Below are positions 48,702 through 60,271 of a DNA stretch of 64,000 nt, piece by piece (the stretch's first letter is position 1; each line of letters begins with the position of its first letter). A program made the translations under genes and the position numbers. Under the pieces are notes generated by a model. It searched no databases. It was not told the DNA's origin and worked only from the letters and a program-made list of their open reading frames with translations. Origin of the DNA: Sympetrum striolatum (lineage: Eukaryota; Arthropoda; Insecta; Odonata; Libellulidae). The DNA is taken from positions 85,579,152-85,643,151 of the forward strand of contig OX388350.1 of assembly GCA_947579665.1 (NCBI GenBank), read 5' to 3'.

Positions 48702-49283
48702 TCTATTATATATAGTCATTGACTTGAAATTTTTACCACAAATTGGCCACAACGTTTAACCCTTTAAGAAAAAGCAGATTTTTAACCTCGGTGTCATGGG
48801 TTCGATTCCAGAGGGCCCCAAAGTCCAGATTTTTCCGGTTTAAATGCATTGCTTTGATTTTCGGGAATAAAAAAAAATACTTTCCGGATAGATAGAGAAT
48901 CAAAACTCAAGGAGCCTATATATATGGTCATGATCTATTGAAAACATAAATGACTATAACAAAAAATATCTTGGGTTCGATGCTAGGACGATGCAAAAAT
49001 CGGCCTTTTAAAATACACTGAGGTAGTTTTTCATTATATTTTTTCATGCACTTATCGATATGATAGGAAGTTCTTACATATATGGAAGATGTATACTAAG
49101 CATAGGTTTTTGAAAAAAAAATTAGATAAGACCGTACTGTTCCTGGGTTCGATGCCGGGGCACATTAAAATTTCTCTCATAAGGAATATATGGGAGAAGT
49201 AGGACGTCGTTTGAGGCAGTTGAAGCCAAAATTTCTGCCTGAATTTTCACACATAGTTAGAAGTGGTGATCTTCTGTTGTGAT
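48702..49283 (+). mobile_element. Helitron-like element, unit D/E, 5' half
   Basis: It starts TCTATTATATATAG after an A, then skips the usual CTTCTCCGG region and enters the family body at TCATTGACTTGAAAT. B-box-like motifs begin at 48799, 48974 and 49146. It breaks off at GTTGTGAT (49276-49283), the 8-bp target duplication of the P-like insertion. The remainder resumes at 53615. Together the halves total about 1.08 kb, matching unit A. Confidence 0.6.
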
Positions 49284-49334
49284 CACGAACTTAGAAAGTA
49301 TAGGACTGGAAACTGCTGAAATTTTTTGGCTCCC

Positions 49335-52248
49335 TTAACCCTTAACCAGTGACGTGCAATTTTTGTCACACTACCAGTGACGTGCGGTCTGGGAGACCGC
49401 AATTTTTTAAATATCTTTAAAGTTACTAAATGACACATTTAACAATTTTTAAAAGCCTTAATAAACTAATCAGTTATTAAATAATTTGAATTCAAATTTA
49501 ATTTTATGTTAATATGAACAAAATTACAATTATTAATCATTTCACGAAGATAGTCAAAAATTTGAATGAAAAAAACATATCCTAGCAAAATAATGTCGCA
49601 TATTAAAAATCAGGTGCCTATTTTTGTAGCAAAGCCTTTAATGTGTTTTTGGGATGATAATTGATAAAACGTTCTTGAAAAATATTTCATTTATTTTGTT
49701 TTTCATGGATTCTGCAAACGTTCGATATTACATTTTGCGTGAAAAATGTCCTACCCCTCAATAGAAGCACAGCTCTTGCAATTTTTTTTGCGCATTATAA
49801 AAAACTGGTTGTCTACATTTGGACCAACAGAAGGAGGTTTTTCGTTTTTTTCATGGAGGGCAAAGTCGGCAAGTCTTCCACTTCTATAGTTTATCTTCGA
49901 AATTTTGAGGTTTTCAACTGTTAGGTTCAGAATTCGGCCTATATTGGCTCTTAATTGTGTGGGAATCTTGCTGTTTGACATTATCCTCTTTAATTGTGGC
50001 CTTACTAACTCCGCTGCAAGGCATTTAATAAAATCGTACCTATTCAGATACTTCTTGTCTTTTAGAGACTGCTGGAACACAAAAGAATTCACCAATGAAA
50101 TGTCTAAAATCATAAGAAACACTGCCATTGGCCATCTCCTTGTTCTTCGACTAGATGAGTAGCTGCTGCACATTTTATGTAGTGTATCTACTCCACCCTT
50201 GATTGAATTATAGAAAGCTATAATTTCAGGTTTCATTGTCACGTCATCAGTGCTCTCTGTGGTGCATTGACGACACCAACCAAAGAGTCCTGTTTCTCTT
50301 TGGCACATGAGGAACTAGAGTCATGTTGCCGTATATCCATACAACGAGGACCCTTTTGTGCCTTCTTTTGAAGGCCCGAACTCATTGGATATTTCCCTTT
50401 ATTTTTTTCTTATCGTCCCGACATAGGTCAGTCCTTTCACCCTCAGCTTCTAAACCAGTTCAATTGAAGTGAACCAATTATCAGCTGTAATATTTCGATT
50501 GGAATGAAATATTGGCTCAGTTAGACGCGGAACTGATTGCGTAGGTTTCGAAATCTTTTTGTCTTCCTCTGACAGACCTTTTCCGTTGGTACTTTTTCCT
50601 TACAAATAGGCATTATACAAATAGCTATTCGATGTATCCGTCAAGCACATCATTTTGAGGCCATACTTAGCTGGCTTGAGAGAGGATGTACATTTTAAAT
50701 CGGCACCGACCCCTGAAGGCAATTAACATTTCGTCAATACAAGTTGTTGTGCCCAGTGAATAGCAACAATGAGAATTTTTTATGAAATGATTTAACAAAT
50801 CAGAAATTGGTGCAACTGGGTCACTTTCGTACCGGACGATTCGGTCTTCATGGTTATCAAACCGAAGACATAAAAGGAGAACAGCAAATCGTTGTTCATA
50901 CATTACTAAACGAAAAATTTCCTTTCCATGCCATCTGCAGCAAAAGTACTACTAATACCTTCATCGTTAGATTTAAATATTGCCAAATATATTAATAACT
51001 CAAGTAAAGCTCTTAATTCAACATAATCTAAATCTTGGATTTCTGGCCTACTCTGGTATACTTTTCTCATAACTTTTGAAGTTTGACGTTTGTCCAACAC
51101 AAAATCAAATTTATTATATCGTCGTCAAAAATAAGCGACCAAAAATGGAGAGGTTGCAGTTACCTATCTAGAGGTATAACAGATTGCTTCAAACCTGGTT
51201 TTTCCGCGACAATGTTATGCAGACGAGTGTAAACGTTTCTATTTGGCTCTTTAGAACTCTTATTTTCCCAGGCAATTGGTTTTCCTGACGCCATATTTGC
51301 AAATTATTTTACAACAAAGATATATTTTAGAAAGAAACGAACTTACTGAAAAAATATAACTCACATGATTCGTCTTTCAAAAGATCCGTGTATGCGATCC
51401 GTGTAGCAAGATGATTACTTGGCAACGAATAGAGTGAAAATAAAGAAAGCAGTTTGGGGAAAATCCGAGAAATACGTTTTCTTTCACATCTGGTCATGTA
51501 CTGCTCGAACATTCACCTCGGGTTTTCCCCAGGATCACTCCACCCTTTCCATTGGGGGTCCATATTCCACTGACAATATGCTTCACTAAAGGTCATTCAT
51601 CCCAGGCACAAATGAGTAGTGGCAACAAAGAGAAATTTTCGCAGGATTTGGTTATTCTGAGTTTGCCGCCACTTCGGTCGCATCCGTAGTAAGTGACATT
51701 CTAGTGTCAGAATCACAGCGAAATATAAAGACGAAAAATTCGGTTCCATGCACATAAGGTGTTTTAATGCAAGTATGATTTAATATTTTTCTAAAAAGAT
51801 TTTTATTGTTGGAGTTGATAATAAAAAATTACCAAAACAATCAGTATTCTCTAGGACGACCTCAACATTAGCCTACTATCATAAAATCCATATATTTTGC
51901 CTAATTTATGCTTTTCAAATAGTAATAACAAAGAAATGTGAAAATAATAAACAAATGTAATAAATAAAGTTAAATTTTGTAAGCCACCGTAATAATATTC
52001 ACCCATATTACGAATTGAGTTTTCCTGAATTAGTGACGTGCGGTCTCTCAGACCGCGCATGAAATTAAATCGCAACTTAATAGAAATACAAGTAAGATAA
52101 ATGAAATTCGAAGAATTCTATATACTACGTAAAGGTATCTAAGAAGGTACTATAAATAACAGATTTGTCAAAAATCAAATAATTTATTTATTCACAATAA
52201 AAAAATCGCTGCGGTCTCTCGGACCGCACGTCACTGGTTAAGGGTTAA
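49335..52248 (-). mobile_element. piggyBac-family element with intact ends
   Basis: TTAA at 49335-49338 and 52245-52248 are the target duplications. The 19-bp inverted repeats CCCTTAACCAGTGACGTGC lie at 49339-49357 and, inverted, 52226-52244. Subterminal hairpins GCGGTCT..AGACCGC lie at 49384-49400, 52040-52056 and 52211-52227, and a second ACCAGTGACGTGC copy is at 49373-49385. The left-end repeat is thus duplicated inside the element. Transposition is by a transposase encoded on the minus strand, now broken. The insertion site is the TTAA in the arm sequence GCCCTTAATGTCCGC, seen uninterrupted at 1890. Confidence 0.93.
49751..51294 (-). pseudogene. piggyBac transposase (DDE type), frameshifted
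   Basis: The start is likely ATG at 51292-51294 (MASGKPIAWENKSS...), followed by RLHNIVAEKPG, the family's LHNIVREKPG-type block, and a stop. The frame resumes at 51100 with VLDKRQTSKVMRKVY... Catalytic blocks follow in order: TTCIDEMLIAFRGRC (first D, about 50725), ITADNWFTSIELV (second D, about 50490) and GGVDTLHKMCSSYS (third D, about 50180). The extra aspartate usually three residues after the third D is histidine here. The C-terminal cysteine-rich domain stops after KKNCKSCASIEG, so it is truncated. Several stops and shifts lie between 50310 and 50690. The element is not autonomous. Confidence 0.9.
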
Positions 52249-52822
52249 TGTCCGCATCCGCGAGATGGCAGCACTGAAGCTCGCCCTTTGAAACCATACT
52301 CTCATATGGAGTAAATGGAAAAAACAGCACGATTATGATACTTTTTCCCTCTTTTTCTTTGCGGGAGTAGTATATACGAAAGATGGAATTCAGAGTTAGT
52401 GATTTATTCATTTATAAGTACTTAAAACAATTGAATAAAATGGGCAAATTAGTAAATCCGAAGAATAAGTGCAGATTGCCTTCAGGGCACACCACAAGTA
52501 ACTTCGTCGCTGTGAAAACATTATTCGTAGATCAGCGAAGTGCAATGTATTCTGCTTGGATACACGGAAAATAATTGATCCTTAATAAATTACCAACGTT
52601 ACATCTACTTTCAACTAGGCCTTTTAAAACTAGAATCGCAGGATGCACATGGGTGGTCTGAAAAGTTTCCGACATTTCAACATTTCTTGACATGGTTTCT
52701 GAAAATGTTCTAAAGATGTCTGAAGAAGTCTGAAAAATCTGGGGTCGGAAACTTTTCAGACCACCCTCGTATATACATTTCCTGAAAACAAATCGAAGTT
52801 CCCAGAAATAGTCTTCAGGAAA
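52249..52822 (-). repeat. Left arm of the foldback element
   Basis: This is the inverse of 53012-53590, with scattered differences, and carries the same landmarks: ACAGCACGATTATGATAC, the small frame, the mariner-type hairpin (52652-52765) and TTTCTGGGAACTTCG (inverted). A single strand would fold with the right arm into a very long hairpin. Confidence 0.85.
52383..52574 (+). CDS. Small open frame carried in the foldback arm (copy 2)
   Basis: MEFRVSDLFIYKYLK... runs 63 codons and ends AWIHGK. It matches 1559-1747 (minus) except near the C-terminus, where a local change alters the last residues. The third copy in the right arm is broken. A TATATA-like stretch lies just upstream of the ATG at about 52370. 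The protein is unknown; the evidence is conservation between copies only. Confidence 0.3.
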   Translation: MEFRVSDLFIYKYLKQLNKMGKLVNPKNKCRLPSGHTTSNFVAVKTLFVDQRSAMYSAWIHGK

Positions 52823-53011
52823 TTTGCGAAACTGTCTAAAACTTAATGTTTGGTCAATACATTTTTCATACCACTCTATCCTTTATGTTTGTATATTGTA
52901 TAACCTAACTTCACATTTCAGGCACCCCAAGATAAAATGCAGTCCAAGGCAGTCATTAAAAGTTTACACTCTTGGATTTATGCATGTTTCAAAAATATTT
53001 GACCGTTTACT

Positions 53012-53614
53012 CATTTCCTGGAGACTATTTCTGGGAACTTCGATTTTTTTTCAGGAAATGTATATACGAGGGTGGTCTGAAAAGTTTCCGACCCCAGATT
53101 CTTCAGACATCTTCAGAACATTTTCAGAAACCATGTCGAGAAATGTTGAAATGTCGGAAACTTTTCAGACCACCCATGTGCATCCTGCGATTATAGTTTT
53201 AAAATGCCTAGTTGAAAGTAGATGTAACGTAGGTAATTTATTCAGGATCAATTATTTTCTGTGTATCCAAGCAGAACACTTCGCTGATCTACGAATAATG
53301 TTTTCACAAGTTACTTGTGGTGTGCCCTGAAGGCAACCTGCACTTATTCTTCGGATTTACTAATTTGTCCATTTTATTCAATTGTTTTAAGTACTTATTA
53401 ATGGATAAATCACTAACTCTGAATTCCATCTTTCGTATATACTACTCCCACAAAGAAAAATATGGAAAAAGTATCATAATCGTGCTGTTTTTTCCATTTA
53501 CTTCATATGAGAGTATGGTTTCAAAGGGCGAGCTTCAGTGCTGCCATCTGGTGGCTGCGGACATTAGGGCGTCAGCCGATTGTACAGCCAGCATAGGGGA
53601 GCTTCAGGGGCGTG
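53012..53614 (+). repeat. Right arm of the foldback element
   Basis: The arm matches 1313-1934 almost base for base in long stretches and contains the mariner-type hairpin at 53071-53174. The terminus GGGGAGCTTCAGGGGCGTG is shared with 1916-1934. Confidence 0.85.
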
Positions 53615-53622
53615 GTTGTGAT

Positions 53623-54123
53623 GCATAGAAAGTATCGCCGGGAAGACCCGGATTCGAAGCCAGGCGATAGATATATCTCCCTTTTAAAACACATTGAGGT
53701 AGTTTTCATTATTTTTTTCATTCGCTTATTGAATTGGTAGGAAGTTCTTGCTTTGTTGGAAGATGTATATTAAGACTCGGTTTGAGAAAAAATAGATAAT
53801 AACATGCTGTACTGGGTTCGATGCCAGAGCATATTACAATTTCTCACATAAGGTATATATGTGAATAGTAGGACGTCGTTTGAGGCAGTTGCAGCCAATA
53901 TTTCTGCTTGAATTTTCACACATAGCTATAATTGGTGATCTTCTGTTTTGCTGCATTGTAAGTTCACCAGGAAAACCCGGGATCGATGCCAGACGATTAA
54001 ATTGCACCGAATTTTAAGAATATTTTCAATCTTTTTTTTTCTTTTGAGGACCATCCCAAAATTATGCCGACATGAAATAAGTATTGTCGATCTGCTTGCA
54101 GTATGCAAACTAACTTTTACTCG
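53623..54123 (+). mobile_element. Helitron-like element, unit D/E, 3' half
   Basis: It continues the family body exactly where the 5' half stopped. B-box-like motifs begin at about 53650 (degraded), 53815 and 53980 (one change). It ends with a hairpin remnant (GCTTGCAGTATGCAAAC, one base off) and ACTCG before a T. Confidence 0.6.
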
Positions 54124-54360
54124 TAATATATACAAGTAAGACTGGCTGGAAAATAAGGAAATAGGAAAAGAGGGGCGTGGGAGAGAGGACAGAGAGGAGT
54201 CAGGGCGACGGAACTGGAGGTAGAGCAACATTGTCTGTGGGTGGAAGAATGCATCGAATCAATGGGGAATGGTAAGAGGTGCTTGTTAACCATGTTACAT
54301 TGTTTTGAATTTGTATGGGAAATAATCTCAAACTGTTCTAAGAAATTAAGCCTTTGGTTT

Positions 54361-54433
54361 CTAGTCGTGTTTTGTTTCCATTTATTGTTTTTAATAAATA
54401 CTGTGGAAAAAGTACACTTTGTAATTTTTCATC
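54361..54433 (+). repeat. Penelope-like tail, inverse of 48579-48650
   Basis: It reads CTAGTCGTGTTTTGTTTCCA then AATAAATACTGTGGAAAAAG. It is the reverse complement of the tail on the other side of the nested cluster, with a few changes. The hammerhead-like core upstream of the CTAGTC is not preserved here. Confidence 0.65.
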
Positions 54434-55164
54434 ATTTATACTATGTTATACCGGACATAAAGGACCATTTAACCTTTACATCATTCCCTTCTACATACAG
54501 CTTTGTTCGACTGTTCACTGAGAGATACTCTGAGAGATTGCTTCGCCTCGGAAGCTACGACTGAAGCCATGACGCACGTACGTGCTCAGTGCGTTCCAAC
54601 GCTTCCTACTTCTGGTTAGTATGCTTTTTTATTTGATTGTTATTAATTAATTTGGTATTTACCATTTTATTAAGTACACTTATATTAAATCAGTACTATA
54701 AATGAAAATATGCAAGAAAAATAAATGTACATTAATAATACAGTAATATACAGGAGATTCATTTTCAGGGTATACTTTAAGGTCCACCTGAGCTAATAAT
54801 TGGCTCTTCAGGTGCTTCCTGAGTTTTAAGAGATGTTGTGCTTTTACATAGTTATCAACAGGTATAGGCACATTGGTATTGACAAAATAAATTAATCGTA
54901 CATATTTTTATACCTTAATAATCTAAAAATATTAATTTACTTTATTTTCAATTGGGACATACTTGTCAAAGACCTAAGATTTTTTGGTAATTTATTAAAG
55001 ATTTTTGGTACCACAACTCCTAGTTTGTTTCTACCAAAATGAATTCAAAAAGATGGCACATGATACATTTCTTGTTTTCTACCTTCCATAGCATGTTTTC
55101 TTGCCCTTAGTTTTTTGCGCGTGTCCTTAAAATAGTTAGCCTGTATAATTATGTAGGTAAGGAT
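54434..55164. other. AT-rich; probable LINE 3' untranslated remainder
   Basis: Downstream (minus strand) of the reverse transcriptase fragment at 55165 I see only short broken frames. The part near 54660-55160 may be the 3' untranslated region of that element. About 54150-54250, just upstream of the tail, is purine-rich. Confidence 0.4.
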
Positions 55165-55458
55165 TTAGTCCAGAGGTAGTATGCCTAAGGATTTGTACAT
55201 TTCTTCAATTTGTATGCTCTTATTTGAAGCGCTGGAACTACGTATAATTTTAATTATTTTATTTTGCAAGGCAACAAGTTCTTTTTTATCAACAATGCCC
55301 GCGAAACCCCATAAGGTGATACCATATCTTAAAATAGATTCTACCAGAGCATGGTACAGCAGCATCAAAACCTTTGTTGAAATTATTTCTTTAATGTGAT
55401 AGAACTGATAGTATACATTCCTTAAGTTTGAGGTTATTCTCTTGATATGGACATCAAA
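55165..55458 (-). pseudogene. LINE reverse transcriptase C-terminal (thumb) fragment
   Basis: The frame reads FDVHIKRITSNLRNVYYQF, HIKEIISTKVLMLLYHALVE, SILRYGITLWG and then ALQNKIIKIIR before a stop. The HIKxIxxxLxxxxY...LYxALxxSxLxYGIxxWG pattern is the C-terminal part of jockey/CR1-type reverse transcriptases. Catalytic domains are absent, so the copy is 5'-truncated. It is a different family from the one at 61.9-62.5 kb. Confidence 0.75.
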
Positions 55459-55589
55459 TTGAGTTCAAACATCATAGTAATTACAGAACATGAACAACTC
55501 ACCTTACTCTTCGGCAAAGATGTACAGATTAATGTGAAATTTCAATACATCCATAGTACACCATGGGATACACAATACAGCATTATAAA

Positions 55590-55760
55590 ACACAATGAAA
55601 CGAGTTAAATTCACAAAAAATGCTTCTCAATTCAGAAATTTGAAAATTAGCATTACAATTCAAAATTATGGTGACCTGATCATGGCCGTCATTAGCCGAA
55701 ATCGGTGGGCAATAAAACATACTGTGGAACTTACAAAGTTTAGTTGTCTTTGCTATTTCT
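55590..55760 (+). mobile_element. Penelope-like tail, decayed core
   Basis: CTGATCATGGCCGTCATTAGCC then GAAATCGGTGGGC, with AATAAA and ACTGTGGAACTTAC following. The layout is that of the other tails, but the hammerhead-like core has lost a key G (CTGATCA) and the cleavage-site C, so it is probably inactive. Confidence 0.45.
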
Positions 55761-58700
55761 ATAAAATATTCATAATTTTCTATATTAATTAATCTATTAA
55801 CTATAATTCGTCAAAATTCGTCATCCGAGTAAAATTATCTTTAGCGCATTTGGATGGCTTATCTTCATTTACTTGTGTTTTCTCGAATTCAGAGTTGTCG
55901 GCAGTTATAATGCTACGGATACTTCTCCATTCCATCTATAATTATATATCACATGCGAGGGTGTGAACTACTGCAGATTGAACTGCTTCTTTAGTTTGTG
56001 TTTATCGCGGTTAGTTCTGGAAAAAAATGAATTTTAAAACCGACTTGTCCATATATTTCTATTAATTAACATTCAGTATTTAATGTAACGCTTATATCGT
56101 AGTATTTTTTAACGAACGCATCGCCTCGCTCTACTCTCACGGGAGCATCGGTCGGATCCCATATCCTCACCGTATATTCCAGATGGGGTCTTCCCAATAA
56201 CATTCTCGCTCTCTCTCCTTTTCACCACATTTACCAACAATGCACATGCAATTTACCGGTTCATAGGACACCCAGCGCTGACATTGTTACTATTAAATAC
56301 AAATTGAGCTGGATTAAAATTTGAGGTATTTCTTTAGATTTGCTTCTAATTATCATTCAATCATTATCGTCATTCTAGCATGCATGTGTGAGGTGGATGA
56401 TCATCGTTTGAAAATCATGCCATCAGATATCGATTGCTTAGGTCTTACTCAAGTACCCAAGCTTAAGATTTAGGGTAGCAGAATCTGAAGAGCAGTCTTC
56501 TCCTATAGATATCTATCATTAGACACTTGAAAGTTTTTGATACAGTAATTCCCCCAGTGAGGGCTTTAGTTCCAACTAGAACTGCCACGATATATCGATT
56601 ATCTCAACTGAAAGGCCTCTAAAGACGTGAAAAGTTGGAGGAAGAAAGATTACGAGTTAGGTCAAACTTGCTCCAAACAGTTTGGAGATTTGGTAGAGAA
56701 CGTAGATTATATAACGACCTATTGTTGCCAGATTACTTGAAATTGAAGTATGTAGAGATATTTCTATGGAATTGTGCATTTTACATAAATTGAAGTTGGA
56801 ACAAGGCGAGATGGGCAACTACTACAGAAAAATTAAACTTTTATTACTGATGATTAATTTAATTGAATAATTATTTAGAAAATCAATCATGTCAAATAAC
56901 TTTTCATCAAAATGCAATATGGTATAGCTAGAGAACATTGAAGTTAATATTTCCAGAAGCATAATAGATGGAATGGAATCTGTCATTCTTGCCTGAGATT
57001 TGGCTTTACCGTTCCCATAATTGTAATGACTTTGCTTAACAAGATGGATTTAAAATTCCCTCTGATTTTTGGAAAATTTTAGAAGGGTTTTGCTGTTTAA
57101 CTTGAGAGCCGTAATCAGATAATGTGATCTATATGCAGCTATTATTAAGCTAAATGTTTCACCTCGAGTTGCATTAGCCACATAGACATTCTTTACGTTT
57201 TTTAGGAGACTGTAAACTTGATAGATTCGTCCTCTATCTCCGTTTAATGAAGCTTTAGATGACGGGTTAGGTTGTATACTTCGTTTACTCATTCTACAGG
57301 TTAATTAAGCAGTACAAACAGAACCAAAGGTGCTGGACCATACGAAGAAGAGCAACATAACCAAACTAAGGTGCAATCAATGTGAAATTCACTGCAATAA
57401 TGTTAAATTAAATTACCCTCGAAAGATAACCACTCAATCAATAATATGCTAAAAAATTGACATACTTCGTTTCAATGGAGAGTTTCGTATATATTACTTT
57501 AACAAGTACACACATACCTACAATCTTTAGTAATCAACGAAATGTTTTACATTTTCCCGTCTTTCTATCAAATTCTAATGAATAGAGTATTGTACACAGA
57601 AAGTACCACAAAACTTTGAGAGGGCTCAAGTAGATCTGCATCATTACTCCGGAATATAATCTATTGCCAGAGGTAAACTGCGACCCATCTTATCGAAGTT
57701 ATTTGGCACGAATGAAACAGCGACGCAAAATATCGCTCAATTTCCTTAAATATTTGCTTTTTATTCCGTCGGAAATAAGGGCACTGATTCTTTCTTTAGG
57801 TTCAGGATACAGATAAATGTTTTTGAATTTATTTTTTCCTGGGACTCTATCCTGGTTCTGATGACGGGAAATCTATTGAGGTATGAGTGATTCTAAGTAG
57901 TGGGATTACCTGAGGTCTCACTTGACCTTTTTGAAAGGTACGACGAATGCCACTCGCAGAGTAACATTTTGAACAGGAAGTTCAAATATACACCGTGCCG
58001 TGCCATGCAGCTTCCTCGAGGATGATTTTTTTTATTTGGTAATTTGTTAATTAAATGCTCACATACAGCAGTCCTCAATTTACGATTAACATGCAGTAAA
58101 AGGTTAAAATTGAAATAATTATAGCAAAAACAAATATAAAACAGGCTAATTTGTCATAAATATAGTATAAATTGATAGAGCTACTCGTCATTTATCGCTT
58201 TGCTAAAAATATAGAAAACTGTGATAAGACTTACGGCAGATATTATGTAATTAATTACTTAATGTATTGTAAAACTTAATGTATTGTATAAATATGTCTC
58301 TGTTATATTCTGATATTACTACGCAAAGACTTAATTAAAAAAAGAATATAAATTGGTCAATAAACTTCATATCTCTTTGGTCTTTCCGCAAGATTTCGTA
58401 GAGTTTATTTATTTATTGAATTTTGAAAATATATTTGGCCTCGAATTCTGCAGGAAATGAGGATTGCATTCAACTAACTAATCTGCGAAGCGTTGGAAAT
58501 GGGCGCACATTGGAGCCGCAGGCAACGGAAGGCCAAACGGATTAGAACGTGTCCGAATGTGGGGATTGAGTTCGGAGAATCGACTCGTGGAGAGAAAATA
58601 ACACCGAAAAAAAGGATAAGCGAAAGGCGTATTCACAGTAATCATCTAGGATATCTGTAGAGGTGAACAATAGAAAGAATTCTCTCTATTTATTAAATGA

Positions 58701-60117
58701 ATGAATACCCTTTCATGAAGTAAAGAAATGAGACTCAATCATCTCTTCTTACATACTACCCATTCTTATTCTAGCATCATCAAGGATATTGAAAATTAAC
58801 CACTGAAAAAGAAAAAACGATAGGAACTACCGTGTAGATCAAATAAAAAAGAAGTCAAGTACATTTCCACAACTGGTAGAAACCCGCAGAAAAAGGAATT
58901 CTGAAAAAGAACTCTCAAATTAACGGGAAATTACGGTATTTCTTATGGAAGAACTTTGTACCGGCAAAACGTCGAACCAACGACCACATTGGAACTAATC
59001 TCGTAGTATACTTCTATACTTCAGAGAAGTAAATCAAAGAATTCCAAATATCTTCGTATGATTATAAGTATATATGTACTATAATATTGTAGTATTAATT
59101 GTATTCCTAAGGAATAACTAGGATTTTTGGGGACTTTCGGAATCGAGCCTACATTAGCTACGACTCCGTCGATGTTTGAATGGATAATGCGTGTCAAATC
59201 TGATAATTGTTATATCCATGTCACGTTCTCTGGTGAAGTACTTTAATCCGCAATCCTCCTATACGAATAATGCTCCCCGAAATAGTAAGTCACATCTTTA
59301 CTTCATACTTTAACTCAGCGAAATTTCATAAATTTTAGCTAAATAATTGCCCCATGTGAATTTGGACCGTAAAAAAAGGGAGGATGTTTTCATTAAAATA
59401 ATTACGGTCGCCGCCCTTCATGTCTTCTTCTTCGTATCGTTTCCTTTAACGAGAGCTCCGTTTCTAATCTAAAATATGAGGAGAAGGAGCATTTCTTCAT
59501 TTGGAAATGCATTCTTAAGGGAAGAAAAGTAAAATTCCCAAAGAGAACTGGAAAAGTAGTTAGGAATCCATGAGCGCAGGCATTTTACTCACCTTTCCAG
59601 ACTTCGGGTTGCTCACCAGTTTAATTCGAATTTGCATCCAGAGATAAGAGAACTATTTCCCACTAATGAAGTACGTCAACTATTAAAGGAGAGAGTTTGA
59701 ATCTTTAGAGAGCCAGTGTTTTCTACCACTGTTAATTGGCTAAAAATATATAATTTACAGAAATATTACGTTTTTTATATAATATTATAGGGCAAAAATG
59801 CATGTGTTACGGTAACTATTCTATAATTCATTAATTACATAATTAATTTAAAAAAATTAGCTAAGGATATCACCGAAGAAAACATTCAGTGCATGAACCA
59901 TCAGCAGTATGCAATCTGGAATATGAATGCTGTAAATTCAATTTGAGTATGGGCTGATTTGGAATAAAATAAAATAATAGATACCACCAGGTAAACTCTT
60001 AAATAATTGTTAAAATGCCCTTAATTATGTTTATAAATTGTTTTTATATTGCTCCAATAATTAAACAAAAAACTGCCCATTACCATTTTCTTTAGAATTC
60101 TATTTTTCTCATTAAAC
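55761..60117. other. AT-rich stretch, no recognised gene
   Basis: No protein motif, RNA gene or repeat terminus was recognised. An 80-codon minus-strand frame at 57050-57292 is unsupported. Confidence 0.55.
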
Positions 60118-60129
60118 GTTGTCACAGTT

Positions 60130-60259
60130 AAATTCTATGGTATTAGGCCGGACTTCGTGGAAAGCCACATCACCTGAGGATGGCGTTTGCCGAAACCGGT
60201 CGTTTTTTAAATAAATAATATTGTGGAAATTACGAAGTGCTTTTCTAATTTCTTATTTT
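60130..60259 (+). mobile_element. 130-bp Penelope-tail insertion with 12-bp duplication
   Basis: GTTGTCACAGTT occurs at 60118-60129 and 60260-60271 and brackets the insert. The insert contains CTGAGGA, T, helix GGC/GCC with loop GTTT, GAAACCGGTC (ending 60201), then AAATAAAT and TGTGGAAATTACGAAGTG. It is either an extreme 5' truncation of a Penelope-like element or a short ribozyme-bearing non-autonomous unit. The duplication shows that it moved as this short piece. Confidence 0.7.
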
Positions 60260-60271
60260 GTTGTCACAGTT

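Larger units (their letters stand above)
49284..53614 (+). mobile_element. P-like foldback element, interrupted by piggyBac
   Basis: The segment is bracketed by an exact 8-bp duplication GTTGTGAT (49276-49283 and 53615-53622) and interrupts a Helitron-like unit. Removing the piggyBac leaves about 1.4 kb. This comprises two arms of about 0.57-0.60 kb in inverted orientation (52249-52822 and 53012-53614) around a core of about 190 bp that matches 1120-1310 downstream of the P-like transposase fragment. The last about 50 bp of the left end (49284-49334) share only CACG with the right end, so the left tip appears replaced or rearranged. Confidence 0.7.

Noticed and set aside
49751..49924. Plus-strand frames overlapping the piggyBac transposase
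   Set aside because: They are antisense shadows of the transposase frame, which carries the recognisable catalytic blocks.
57050..57292. 80-codon minus-strand frame starting MSKRSIQPNPS
   Set aside because: The start looks plausible, but there are no motifs, no second copy and no gene context, so it cannot be supported.
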